Positions 9,090 through 16,770 of a stretch of DNA of 42,017 nucleotides are shown here, piece after piece (positions within the stretch are counted from its first letter, which is position 1; each line of letters opens with the position of its first letter). Made by a program: the position numbers and the translations under genes. The notes beneath the pieces were generated by a model. It searched no databases. It was given only the letters and a program-made list of their open reading frames with translations, and had not been told where the DNA came from. The stretch is from JBHENC01 sp051000345 (GTDB lineage: Bacteria; Acidobacteriota; Blastocatellia; Pyrinomonadales; Pyrinomonadaceae), in assembly GCA_051000345.1 (NCBI GenBank), contig JBPCOJ010000042.1, positions 1-42,017 on the forward strand, read 5' to 3'.

Positions 9090-9947
9090 ATGTCGAACTC
9101 AATGGCAACACACGTTAATAATGCGCAAGGCACTGTCAGCGCGCGAAACAATGTCTGGCGGCCTCTTGTGGAATTACCGCGCCGCTTCGACTTGATTCGC
9201 TCGCTTGCGCGGCGCGAGCTTGCGGCGCGCTACAAAGGCTCCGTGCTCGGCGTTCTCTGGGCGCTTGTGACGCCCGTTGTGATGATCGCAATTTTCACTT
9301 TTATCTTTGCGAAAATCTTTAACGCACGTTTCGGCGCGAGCAATTCGGGATGGAACTTTGCGCTTTATCTTTTCTGCGGACTGCTGCCTTGGACGGCGTT
9401 TCAGGAAACGATTCAGCAGTCGTCAAATGTTATCGTCGCGCACACGAATCTCGTCAAACGCGTTGTCTTTCCGCTCGAAACTTTGCCTGTCGCGCAGGCG
9501 CTCGCGGCGCTTGCCAACCAATTATTCGGAACCGTTGTGCTGCTTTTTGCGGCGCTGCTGATTCGCCACGAACTACACGCAACCACATTGCTTTTGCCGT
9601 TATTGATTGTGCCGCAATTCTTGGCGACGCTCGGCGCGGCGTGGCTCGTCGCATCGCTCGGGGTCTTTGTGCGCGACGTGGTGCAGGGCGTTTCGCTCGT
9701 GTTAATGGCGTGGCTTTACCTGACGCCGATTATTTACCCGGAATCCATTGTGCCGGAACCTTATCGCTTATTTATCAATCTCAATCCGTTCACGGCGCTG
9801 GTGCGTAATTATCGCCGCATATTGCTCGAAGGCTTGCTACCCGACTGGCGCGGCCTCGCTTACTTTACAATCTTTGCGCTGCTTCTTTTTCTTTTCGGCT
9901 ACTGGTGGTTTGCGCGCACGCGCAAAAGTTTCGCCGACGTGCTGTAA
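9090..9947 (+). CDS. wzm: ABC-2 type polysaccharide export permease, Wzm type
   Basis: 285 residues with six hydrophobic helices, the usual size of the Wzm/RfbA/TagG family. Family marks are LARRELAARYKGSVLGVLWALVTP near the N-terminus (amphipathic gate helix entering helix 1), an FCGLLPWTAFQETI stretch, and YLTPIIYPESIVPEPYR followed by LNPFTALVRNYR near the C-terminus. It forms the membrane channel for the Wzt ATPase encoded divergently next door. ATG codons at 9090 and 9102 are both in frame; neither has a convincing ribosome binding site. Its 3' end faces the AI-2E transporter gene across 88 bp in which I see no strong terminator. Confidence 0.87.
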   Translation: MSNSMATHVNNAQGTVSARNNVWRPLVELPRRFDLIRSLARRELAARYKGSVLGVLWALVTPVVMIAIFTFIFAKIFNARFGASNSGWNFALYLFCGLLPWTAFQETIQQSSNVIVAHTNLVKRVVFPLETLPVAQALAALANQLFGTVVLLFAALLIRHELHATTLLLPLLIVPQFLATLGAAWLVASLGVFVRDVVQGVSLVLMAWLYLTPIIYPESIVPEPYRLFINLNPFTALVRNYRRILLEGLLPDWRGLAYFTIFALLLFLFGYWWFARTRKSFADVL

Positions 9948-10035
9948 GGCAAACGAGCGCCGCGATTCAACCGAGAGCTGTGCGTATCGGCTAAAACAAA
10001 TTCGCTATTGCGATGTTTCGCCGCAACTGTGCTCT

Positions 10036-11256
10036 TTAAGTTCCGGGCACTGCTTCGCGCGTTTCAATCACCTGTTGCGCGTTGGCTTCCGTCTGTGCGT
10101 CGGAAACGGTTGCCGCCGTCGCCTGTTCGATTTTTTCGTCTGCCTTAACGTCGGCGGGCGCGTGATAAAAATCGGAGCGTAGGTAAAGCTCATCCAGAAA
10201 GCGTAGCAGCACTTTGGCAATGCCCAGCACCGGAATTGCCAGCACGAGGCCGAGCAAGCCGAACAGATCGCCCGCGATGATAAGCGCGATGAAGACGATC
10301 ATCGGATGCAACTCCAGCTTGTTGCCGACGAAGCGCGGCGTAAGCACGTAATCTTCTATCATCTGCGCGACGATGAACACTGCGACGACACCGCCGAGAC
10401 GCCCTAGCCCGGCTCCGTCAAGAGCGGCAAATGCAAGCGCGAGAACGACGCCCGTCGTCACGCCGATGTATGGAATAACGCCGACGATTCCGGCAATCAA
10501 ACCGATGCCCGCCCACAAAGGCACGCGCATGATAAGCAGTCCCGCAGCGTATATGACGGACATCGTCGCGGCAACGAGAAAGCGTCCGCGCACGTAGCCG
10601 CGCACGACTTCACCCACTTCATCGAGCAGTCGCGCGCCGACGCCGCGATACCTTTCCGGAAGATGCTCTTCGATAACGCGGCGCAAGTTGCCCATGTCGA
10701 GCAGCAGGTAGTAAACGAAGAAGGGAACGATCAGCAATCCGAGCGCCGCCGTGCTGACATTGACGAGTCCGAACAAGCCTTTGCTAAGCCACTCGCCGAT
10801 ACGTGACGTGACTGCTGACGGATTGTTCTCGAAATCCGTGATGGAGCTTTGCAACCGCTCGAACATTTGCGGGTTGAGCCGCTCGTGCGCATAGTTAAGC
10901 AAATTGTTGAGTCGCCCGGTGGCTGCACGCAAGGCGAGCGGCAGCTTTTCGCTTGATTGCGCGAGTTGATGCCAGATGCTCGGCAACAGGAAAAAGAAGA
11001 TGAGCAAAACAGCCAGCGTTGCCATCAGCAATGTGAGGAGCACGGCGGCGTTGCGTGATCTCCCGCGCCGCTGGAACCAATCCGCTATCGGCTCGAGCAT
11101 AAAGGCCAAAGCAAAACTCAGAAGCAACGGCACAAGCACAGGACTGCCCGTGACAATCGCCAGCGCAATTAATCCGGCGACGAGCAACGCCGCAGGCACC
11201 CATCGCGCCCACCAGAATTGTGACTTCAAAGCCGACACCGTAGACGATTCAACCAT
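10036..11256 (-). CDS. AI-2E/PerM family transporter
   Basis: 406 residues from the chosen start. Hydrophobic helices near the N-terminus (VPAALLVAGLIALAIV; PVLVPLLLSFALAFMLEPI), a soluble segment with NLLNYAHERLNPQMFERLQ, then helices with LLIVPFFVYYLLLD, GIVGVIPYIGVTTG and EDYVLTPRFVGNKLELHPMI are typical of the PerM/AI-2E exporter family (UPF0118). That family includes TqsA and sodium/proton antiporter-like members; the substrate here is unknown. The acidic C-terminal tail (after about residue 365) is low complexity. The frame is open further, to 11334, but I chose ATG 11256 because AGGAAG sits 6 nt upstream of it (read on the minus strand), and the extra 26 residues are unconserved-looking. 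It is divergent from the TPR gene at 11671. Confidence 0.85.
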   Translation of the reverse strand: MVESSTVSALKSQFWWARWVPAALLVAGLIALAIVTGSPVLVPLLLSFALAFMLEPIADWFQRRGRSRNAAVLLTLLMATLAVLLIFFFLLPSIWHQLAQSSEKLPLALRAATGRLNNLLNYAHERLNPQMFERLQSSITDFENNPSAVTSRIGEWLSKGLFGLVNVSTAALGLLIVPFFVYYLLLDMGNLRRVIEEHLPERYRGVGARLLDEVGEVVRGYVRGRFLVAATMSVIYAAGLLIMRVPLWAGIGLIAGIVGVIPYIGVTTGVVLALAFAALDGAGLGRLGGVVAVFIVAQMIEDYVLTPRFVGNKLELHPMIVFIALIIAGDLFGLLGLVLAIPVLGIAKVLLRFLDELYLRSDFYHAPADVKADEKIEQATAATVSDAQTEANAQQVIETREAVPGT

Positions 11257-11670
11257 ATGTTTCTTCCTGTCCCGTGTTAGTTCAATCTTGTTACAAAGAA
11301 AGCCGTGCCGCGCGGCGTGCCTGCTGCCAGCCAACGCTCACAGTGGAAGGCATATTAATTGCCCCGCGTCCTTCGCTCAAATGAAAACGAGTCGATCCTT
11401 CTTCGCGCAACTATGTGGTTTCGATGATGCCGGAACAGTATATCTAGATACGACGAAAAGTTAGCGGAAAATTGCCGTAAATCGTCAGGGACATCATTAT
11501 TGACACTCGCTGTTTGCGCGTGTTAGCGTAACAATCTCGCACTCGACGGCGAGCGCTGCATGTCGCGCAGTGTCGAACGGTGCAATTTCGGCAATGGCGC
11601 GGGGCTTCGGGAACGTCACACATCGCTTCAATTTTACCGCTACACGTTACTGAAGATTTAATTATTCCTA
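11257..11670. promoter_or_regulatory. 414-bp divergent intergenic region
   Basis: It separates the minus-strand AI-2E gene from the plus-strand TPR gene. A TTGACA at 11500-11505 is followed, after 17 nt, by the poor -10 candidate TTAGCG, so a promoter is only tentative. The last 25 bp before the TPR start are A+T-rich with no clear Shine-Dalgarno. I see no RNA gene, riboswitch motif or strong hairpin. The minus-strand reading frame reaches up to 11334, but I consider that part untranslated. Confidence 0.35.
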
Positions 11671-14178
11671 ATGGCTTTCGATAAAACAAAGGTTGTGCGC
11701 GCGGCTGAAAAGTATCTTGCGCAGGGCAAGATACCCGCAGCCATTAAAGAATATCGTGCCATCGTCGAGCACGATCCCACAGACTTTACGGCGCTCAATA
11801 TGCTCGGCGATCTGCACGCCCGCGCGGGCAGCAAAGAGGACGCAGCCAAAGCGTTCACGCGCATCGCAGAGCATTACCGCGAACAGGGCTTCGCTTTGAA
11901 GTCCATCGCAATGTACAAAAAAATTGACCGCCTGCAGCCGGGTTCAATCGAAATCGCCGGTAAGCTCGCCACGCTCTACGAAATTCAGGGTCTCAATGTC
12001 GATGCGCGCGCGCAGTATCTCATCGTCGCGGACGCTCTTTCCAAAGCTAATCAGCCGCAGAAGGCTCTCGAAATCCTGCGCAAGATTGCCGACCTCGACC
12101 AGCAAAACGTAGATATACGACTGCGCCTCGCCGAAGGCTACATGCGCGAGAATCTGCGCACGGACGCCGCACGCGCATACGCCGCCGCTGGCGCTCAATT
12201 GCTCGCGCGAAAGCAATACGAACGCGCCATCGATGCTTTAACCAAGGCGCTCAATATCGATCCGCTCAATAAGGAATCCTTGAGCCATCTGGTTGACGCA
12301 CACGTTGCGTTAGGCACTGCGGACGACGCCGCCGAAGTGCTCGAAGCTGCCGTCGCGCAGCAGCCTAATGACGCCATACTGCTGTCGCTGCTGATAAACA
12401 CTTATATCGAAGCAGAAGACGCCGCGTCTGCCGAAAGAATCGCCGTACAACTCGCTCAACAAGAATCGTCTGCTTATCTGCGTCTCGCCGATGTCGCGCG
12501 TTTGTATCTTCATCAAGGCGATGTTCCCGCTGCGACGCGACTTGTTTCAAGCATCGGCGAGCAAATGCTGGATGGGCGCGAAGAAAACGAACTGATAGAG
12601 CTTTTGACCGAAGTGCTGGCGCGCGATCCCGAACAATTGGACGCTTTGCGTTTGATGGTGCGTGTGCATACATGGCAGCACGACGATGAAAAATTGCGTC
12701 TTGCGCTGGAGCATTTGGCGGAAGCGGCGGAATCCGCCGGACACGCCGAAGACGAACGTTTTGCGCTTTCTCAACTCGTCCGGCTGGCTCCCGAAAAAAC
12801 TCAATATAGGGAACGCCTGCAAGAGTTGGGCGGAACCGTGCCGGACAGCAACGCGTATGATTCGGGCGCGAACGATCCCGCGTATGCTTCAACCGGCGGC
12901 GATGTTCCGACCTTCGAGAGCTTTATGCTCGGCAACGATGAATCGTCTGCCGCGCCCGCTTCCGATTTTAGCGGGGCAAGCGATGCCGCTTCGGAATTCG
13001 AGTGGAACACAATTGCTTCGCCCGCCGCGACGCCGACCTCTGCGGTGGCTGATCCGTCAACTTCCTTCGCAGATTTGAATGACGGATGGGCAAGCCCGGA
13101 CGAGTCTTCCGCGCAAGCTTCAACTGAATCCCCGTCTTCGGCGAGCGGCTTTCAGGAATTCGATTTTAATTCCGTCGCCGAACCGCCCGCCGCGCGCGAG
13201 CCTGCAATAGCGCAAGGCGCTACGCCGGACACTGCTCCATCTGCGGCAACTGATTCGCGGCGCGAAGACATGCTGCGGCAGGAACTCGAAAGCGTCGATT
13301 TTTATCTCGCGCAAGGCTACACGGACATCGCGCGCGACACGCTCGAAATGCTCGAAAAGCAATTCGGCGCGCACGCGGAAATCGATTCCCGCCGCGCTCG
13401 ATTGCCAGCCACCGCGCCGCCCGTTGCGCCCGCCGCTCAAGGCGATTCCGCGCCGACGCAAACAGCAGAGTTCTCCAATTCCGTGCTTTATGATCCGTCG
13501 CAGCAAGCGGCTGAAACATCGGCAACGCCCGCGCCGCCAGCGCCCGTCGATGATGATGTTGATGCGGCTTTTATGAGCCTAGAGGGTTCGGCTCAAAACA
13601 CCGTTCCGACAGCGCCCGCCGCCGCTGCCGCAGACATTCCCGCGCAATCGCTCGCCGTGCCGCCGCCAGCGATGACACCGGCAGCGCCTACAGCGCCGCC
13701 GCAAACTATCGATCCGGGTCTTGCCGCCATCTTCGACGAATTTCGCACGGCGAGCGAGGAAGACGATCCGGCGGTTTCAAACGGCGACTATGAAACGCAC
13801 TACAATCTGGGCATCGCCTACAAGGAAATGGATTTGGTGGATGACGCCGTCGAAGAGTTTCAGACTGCCGCCGGTCTCGTCGCGCCGCTCGACGGCACGC
13901 CGCGTTATCTGCAATGCTGCAATTTACTCGGCCACTGTTTTCTGCAAAAGGGAATGTCGAGCCTCGCCGTAATGTGGTTCAAAAAAGGTCTGGATGCGCC
14001 CGGCCACACCGAAGACGAATACCAAGCGCTCAAATTTGAACTCGGCACAGCCTTTGAGCAAATGGGCGATTTGGATAAAGCCATCGACACGTTCACGGAA
14101 GTCTACGGCGTCAACGTTTCCTATCGCGGCGTCGCAGATAAACTGCGCGGTCTGCAAGCACAAAGAGCTGTGAAATAG
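11671..14178 (+). CDS. Tetratricopeptide-repeat protein with long Ala/Pro/Ser linker
   Basis: 835 residues, no signal peptide. Residues about 1-400 are a continuous array of TPR helices; the opening KVVRAAEKYLAQGKIPAAIKEYRAIV ... FALKSIAMYKKIDRLQPGS belongs to a TPR family common in Acidobacteriota and former deltaproteobacteria. Residues about 410-690 are acidic, rich in Ala, Pro, Ser and Thr, and presumably disordered. Within them lies one ordered helical island (REDMLRQELESVDFYLAQGY, about 530-575). A second TPR unit (about 700-830, THYNLGIAYKEMDLVDDAVEEF) closes the protein. It is likely a cytoplasmic scaffold; the partner is unknown. The repeat spacing is regular, so frameshifts are unlikely. 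A hairpin of diverged repeats begins at its stop codon (14178-14254). Confidence 0.75.
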   Translation: MAFDKTKVVRAAEKYLAQGKIPAAIKEYRAIVEHDPTDFTALNMLGDLHARAGSKEDAAKAFTRIAEHYREQGFALKSIAMYKKIDRLQPGSIEIAGKLATLYEIQGLNVDARAQYLIVADALSKANQPQKALEILRKIADLDQQNVDIRLRLAEGYMRENLRTDAARAYAAAGAQLLARKQYERAIDALTKALNIDPLNKESLSHLVDAHVALGTADDAAEVLEAAVAQQPNDAILLSLLINTYIEAEDAASAERIAVQLAQQESSAYLRLADVARLYLHQGDVPAATRLVSSIGEQMLDGREENELIELLTEVLARDPEQLDALRLMVRVHTWQHDDEKLRLALEHLAEAAESAGHAEDERFALSQLVRLAPEKTQYRERLQELGGTVPDSNAYDSGANDPAYASTGGDVPTFESFMLGNDESSAAPASDFSGASDAASEFEWNTIASPAATPTSAVADPSTSFADLNDGWASPDESSAQASTESPSSASGFQEFDFNSVAEPPAAREPAIAQGATPDTAPSAATDSRREDMLRQELESVDFYLAQGYTDIARDTLEMLEKQFGAHAEIDSRRARLPATAPPVAPAAQGDSAPTQTAEFSNSVLYDPSQQAAETSATPAPPAPVDDDVDAAFMSLEGSAQNTVPTAPAAAAADIPAQSLAVPPPAMTPAAPTAPPQTIDPGLAAIFDEFRTASEEDDPAVSNGDYETHYNLGIAYKEMDLVDDAVEEFQTAAGLVAPLDGTPRYLQCCNLLGHCFLQKGMSSLAVMWFKKGLDAPGHTEDEYQALKFELGTAFEQMGDLDKAIDTFTEVYGVNVSYRGVADKLRGLQAQRAVK

Positions 14179-14254
14179 ATGTCGGATGTCAGATACTAGA
14201 TGTTAGTCGATACCGATACGGAAAAGTAACATCTGATATTTTGCATCCGGCATC
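14178..14254. repeat. Imperfect 28-bp inverted repeat of GATGTC-type units
   Basis: The arms 14178-14205 and 14227-14254 pair at 22 of 28 positions around a 21-nt loop. Each arm is itself a diverged run of short units (GATGTCGGATGTCAG..., AGATGTTA). The element begins within the TPR stop codon and ends 8 bp before the next gene. It could stabilise or attenuate the 3' end of the TPR transcript. There is no T-run, so it is not a classical terminator. Confidence 0.6.
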
Positions 14255-14262
14255 ATCCATTT

Positions 14263-14682
14263 ATGTCGTCCAAACTAACGGTCATTTTTTATATAGTGTT
14301 GTGCCTAGAGGTCGGCATCGCGTTGACGGTGCTGCCTTGGCTGCCTTCGCTCGGATTCGGCGATTGGTGGGGCGATAACTATTTTCTGCTCTACGCAGGG
14401 CAAAGAATGGGCTTGCGTGGTTTGCAGCACGCCGTTGCATCGGGTTGGGTGCGCGGCGCTGTGACCGGACTCGGTTTGCTTAACCTAGCGACGGCCTTAT
14501 GGGAAATAACGCACTTTCGTCGAACCACGCGCGCTCTACAAGGCGATACGCAGGCGACACCGAGACAAGCGCCGCGCGCTTCAGTCGCTTCAATTGATAA
14601 CGATGCCGCTCAAACTTCCATCACCGATCCTTTATCTGATTACAAGCGGCACGACGACAAGCGCGACGGCACCACACTCTGA
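14263..14682 (+). CDS. Small two-helix membrane protein of unknown function
   Basis: 139 residues. Two hydrophobic segments are visible: LTVIFYIVLCLEVGIALTVL (about 5-24) and GAVTGLGLLNLATALWEITHF (about 65-85). Between them is a tryptophan-rich stretch, FGDWWGDNYFLLYAGQRMG, that looks conserved-family-like. The last 50 residues are polar and probably disordered. I do not recognise a named family. Its last 80 bp overlap the start of thiE in another frame. Such long overlap is unusual, so the real stop could differ if there is a sequencing error, but the hydrophobic part reads cleanly. It may be cotranscribed with thiE and thiD. Confidence 0.6.
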   Translation: MSSKLTVIFYIVLCLEVGIALTVLPWLPSLGFGDWWGDNYFLLYAGQRMGLRGLQHAVASGWVRGAVTGLGLLNLATALWEITHFRRTTRALQGDTQATPRQAPRASVASIDNDAAQTSITDPLSDYKRHDDKRDGTTL

Positions 14683-15259
14683 AGATTTCGCGCAACTCCT
14701 CGCGCTCGTTCAAGCCGCCACTGCCGCGCGCGTAAAGCTTATCCAACTCCGCGAAAAAAACTTGCGCACGCGCGTGCTCTATGAATTAACCGCGCGCGCC
14801 GCAGAGATTACGCACGGCACACAAACGCGCTTGCTGGTCAACGACCGCGCGGACGTCGCGCTTGCCGCAGGAGCAGCAGGAGTTCATCTCACGACGCGCT
14901 CGCTCGAAGCCTCGATTGTGCGCAAAAGTTTCGGGCAGGATTTTTTGATCGGTGTTTCCACTCATTCGCTTCACGAAGCACAGGCCGCGTGCGACGCTTC
15001 AGCAGACTTTGCAACCTTCGGCCCCGTCTTCGACACTCCATCAAAACGAATCTACGGCGCGCCCGTCGGCCTCGACGCTTTAGGCACCGCCGCGCGTTCT
15101 CTCTCTCCCTTTCCACTCATCGCGCTCGGCGGCATTACACTTCAAAACGCTGCTGAAGCGCTCGAAGCGGGCGCAAGCGGAATCGCCGCGATACGTTTAT
15201 TTAACGATTCTCAATCGCTCGACGCCACAGCACAAATGATTCGCCGTGAACGGCAATGA
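14603..15259 (+). CDS. thiE: Thiamine-phosphate synthase
   Basis: Couples 4-amino-2-methyl-5-hydroxymethylpyrimidine diphosphate with thiazole phosphate to give thiamine phosphate. The 218 residues form a TIM barrel of normal ThiE length. Motifs in order: LYLITSG at the first strand, VKLIQLREKNL (pyrimidine and pyrophosphate binding), RLLVNDRADVALAAGAAGVHL, LIGVSTHSLHEA, ADFATFGPVFDTPSK and FPLIALGGIT near the end. I chose ATG 14603; a TTG at 14594 is in frame just upstream. It overlaps the upstream membrane-protein gene by 80 bp and lies 36 bp before thiD. Together ThiE and ThiD form the condensation and pyrimidine-activation arm of thiamine synthesis. No TPP riboswitch is seen upstream. Confidence 0.92.
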   Translation: MPLKLPSPILYLITSGTTTSATAPHSEDFAQLLALVQAATAARVKLIQLREKNLRTRVLYELTARAAEITHGTQTRLLVNDRADVALAAGAAGVHLTTRSLEASIVRKSFGQDFLIGVSTHSLHEAQAACDASADFATFGPVFDTPSKRIYGAPVGLDALGTAARSLSPFPLIALGGITLQNAAEALEAGASGIAAIRLFNDSQSLDATAQMIRRERQ

Positions 15260-15295
15260 TCGTGCGCAGATTTCTAACGAAACCGGAAAGCAAAA

Positions 15296-16120
15296 ATGTC
15301 CGAGCCTGATGCAAACATTACGCCTGTTGCGCTTACCATCGCGGGTCTCGATCCTTCGGGCGGCGCGGGCGTGATTGCAGACGCGAAGACCTTCACGGCC
15401 TTCGGGTGTTTTGCAACGGCTGCCGTCACGTCGCTCACGTTTCAAAATACTTCGGGCGTATACGGCGCGGTGCATCAAACGGCAGCCGCCGTGCGCTCAC
15501 AAATCTTGCCCGTCGTTGAAGATTTTCAGGTGTCAGGCGCGAAGACTGGAATGCTGCCGACGGTGGAAATAATCAGGGAAGTCGCGCGCCTGATTCGTGA
15601 AACGAACTTGCCCGCGCCCGTCGTCGATCCTGTCATTCGCTCGACTTCCGGTTACGATTTAATCGGCGATGAAGCGCTTCATGCTCTTGTCAACGAACTC
15701 TTTCCGCTGGCGCGCCTCGTCACGCCGAATATTCCCGAAGCCGAACGCATCACCGGATTACACCTCAGGAACGAAAGGGAAATGCTTGAGGCCGCGCGGC
15801 TGATACGCCGCAAGATGGGAGCGCGCGCGGTGCTCGTCAAAGGCGGGCATCTCACAGGCGAAGCAATCGACGTGCTCGATGATGAAGGACGCGTGACGAT
15901 TTTTCGCGCGGAGAGAATTGAAACACGAAACACGCACGGCACAGGCTGCACGCTGGCCGCCGCCGTCGCCGCATGTCTGGCGCGCGGAATGGACTTAGAG
16001 AACGCGGTGGATACTGCCAAACGCTTTGTCGCAGATGCTATTCGCTATGCTCCGCAACTCGGGCATGGCGACGGCCCCATTAATCACAACGTCGCCGCTG
16101 ACCTTAAAACGAAAACTTAG
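15296..16120 (+). CDS. thiD: Hydroxymethylpyrimidine/phosphomethylpyrimidine kinase
   Basis: Ribokinase-fold kinase that phosphorylates HMP to HMP-P and HMP-PP, the ThiE substrate. 274 residues. Diagnostic motifs: TIAGLDPSGGAGVIADAKTF (about 14-33), FGCFATAAVTSLTFQNT, GAKTGMLPTVEII, VVDPVIRSTSGYDLI (about 103-117), LVTPNIPEAERITG and the anion-hole motif NTHGTGCTLAAAVAACLARG (about 203-222). A good ribosome binding site (GGAAAG) precedes ATG 15296. The stop is followed at once by three exact ACACAGAG units. Convergent with the cyclophilin gene. Confidence 0.93.
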   Translation: MSEPDANITPVALTIAGLDPSGGAGVIADAKTFTAFGCFATAAVTSLTFQNTSGVYGAVHQTAAAVRSQILPVVEDFQVSGAKTGMLPTVEIIREVARLIRETNLPAPVVDPVIRSTSGYDLIGDEALHALVNELFPLARLVTPNIPEAERITGLHLRNEREMLEAARLIRRKMGARAVLVKGGHLTGEAIDVLDDEGRVTIFRAERIETRNTHGTGCTLAAAVAACLARGMDLENAVDTAKRFVADAIRYAPQLGHGDGPINHNVAADLKTKT

Positions 16121-16217
16121 ACACAGAGACACAGAGACACAGAGATAGAGAAAGGTTAAAGCTAAATTCAAATCCCTTTTATGTCTGTTTTACTCTGTGC
16201 CTCTCCGGTCTCTGTGG
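16121..16217. repeat. ACACAGAG tandem repeat with facing inverted units
   Basis: Three exact ACACAGAG copies occupy 16121-16144. Complementary units CTCTGTG (16193-16199) and TCTCTGTG (16209-16216) lie near the other end of the spacer, allowing a bidirectional hairpin between the convergent thiD and cyclophilin genes. The element fills nearly the whole 106-bp gap. It is likely a transcript-end structure made from simple repeats. Confidence 0.6.
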
Positions 16218-16226
16218 CTAATCTTC

Positions 16227-16709
16227 TTATTCGACGGTGACTTTTTCCATCACGACATCCGTCGTCGGCTTGTCGCTGCGATCCTTCGCAACATTGGCGA
16301 TGGCGTCAACGATTTCCTGCCCTTCCGTGACGCGCCCGAAAATCGTGTAGCTCGGCGGCAAAGGGTAATCGACATGCATGATAAAGAATTGCGAGCCGTT
16401 CGTGTTCGGCCCGGCGTTTGCCATCGCCACCGTGCCAGCCTTGTAGCCGTTTTTGTAAACATCCGATAATTTGTTTATCTCATCGTTGAATTTCCCGCCC
16501 GCTGCCGCTTCGCCGCCTCTGCCCGTTCCCGTCGGATCGCCGCCCTGAATCATAAAGCCTTTGATGACGCGGTGAAAAATAACTCCGTCGTAATAGCCGC
16601 GCCCGGCAAGCTGTATAAAATTATCGGTTGTCTTCGGCGCGTCCTGCTCCAAAAGCTCGAAGCGGATTGTGCCTTGGTTGGTTTGAACGACTGCTGTGCG
16701 ATTTGCCAT
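16227..16709 (-). CDS. Cyclophilin-type peptidyl-prolyl cis-trans isomerase
   Basis: 160 residues. Catalyses proline cis-trans isomerisation in protein folding. Cyclophilin motifs are complete: APKTTDNFIQLAGRGYYDGV, the active-site block FHRVIKGFMIQGGDPTGTGRG (catalytic Arg in FHR), MANAGPNTNGSQFFI and FGRVTEGQEIVDAI. No signal peptide, so it is cytoplasmic. The frame is open upstream to 17075, but that part overlaps the HAD gene and has no family similarity. ATG 16709 has AAAGGA just upstream and begins exactly where cyclophilin homology starts. It lies 61 bp behind the HAD gene and is probably cotranscribed with it. Confidence 0.92.
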   Translation of the reverse strand: MANRTAVVQTNQGTIRFELLEQDAPKTTDNFIQLAGRGYYDGVIFHRVIKGFMIQGGDPTGTGRGGEAAAGGKFNDEINKLSDVYKNGYKAGTVAMANAGPNTNGSQFFIMHVDYPLPPSYTIFGRVTEGQEIVDAIANVAKDRSDKPTTDVVMEKVTVE

Positions 16710-16770
16710 GTTCCTTTGTGTCTCCTTTGAATGCTGTTTGATGAAAAGTTCGGATTGCGATTCGCCCTGC

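Noticed and set aside
14179..14602. TPP riboswitch before thiE/thiD
   Set aside because: No CTGAGA-type core or matching paired elements; the spacer is a simple inverted repeat.
16121..16144. CRISPR-like array
   Set aside because: Three contiguous 8-bp units without spacers; a simple tandem repeat.
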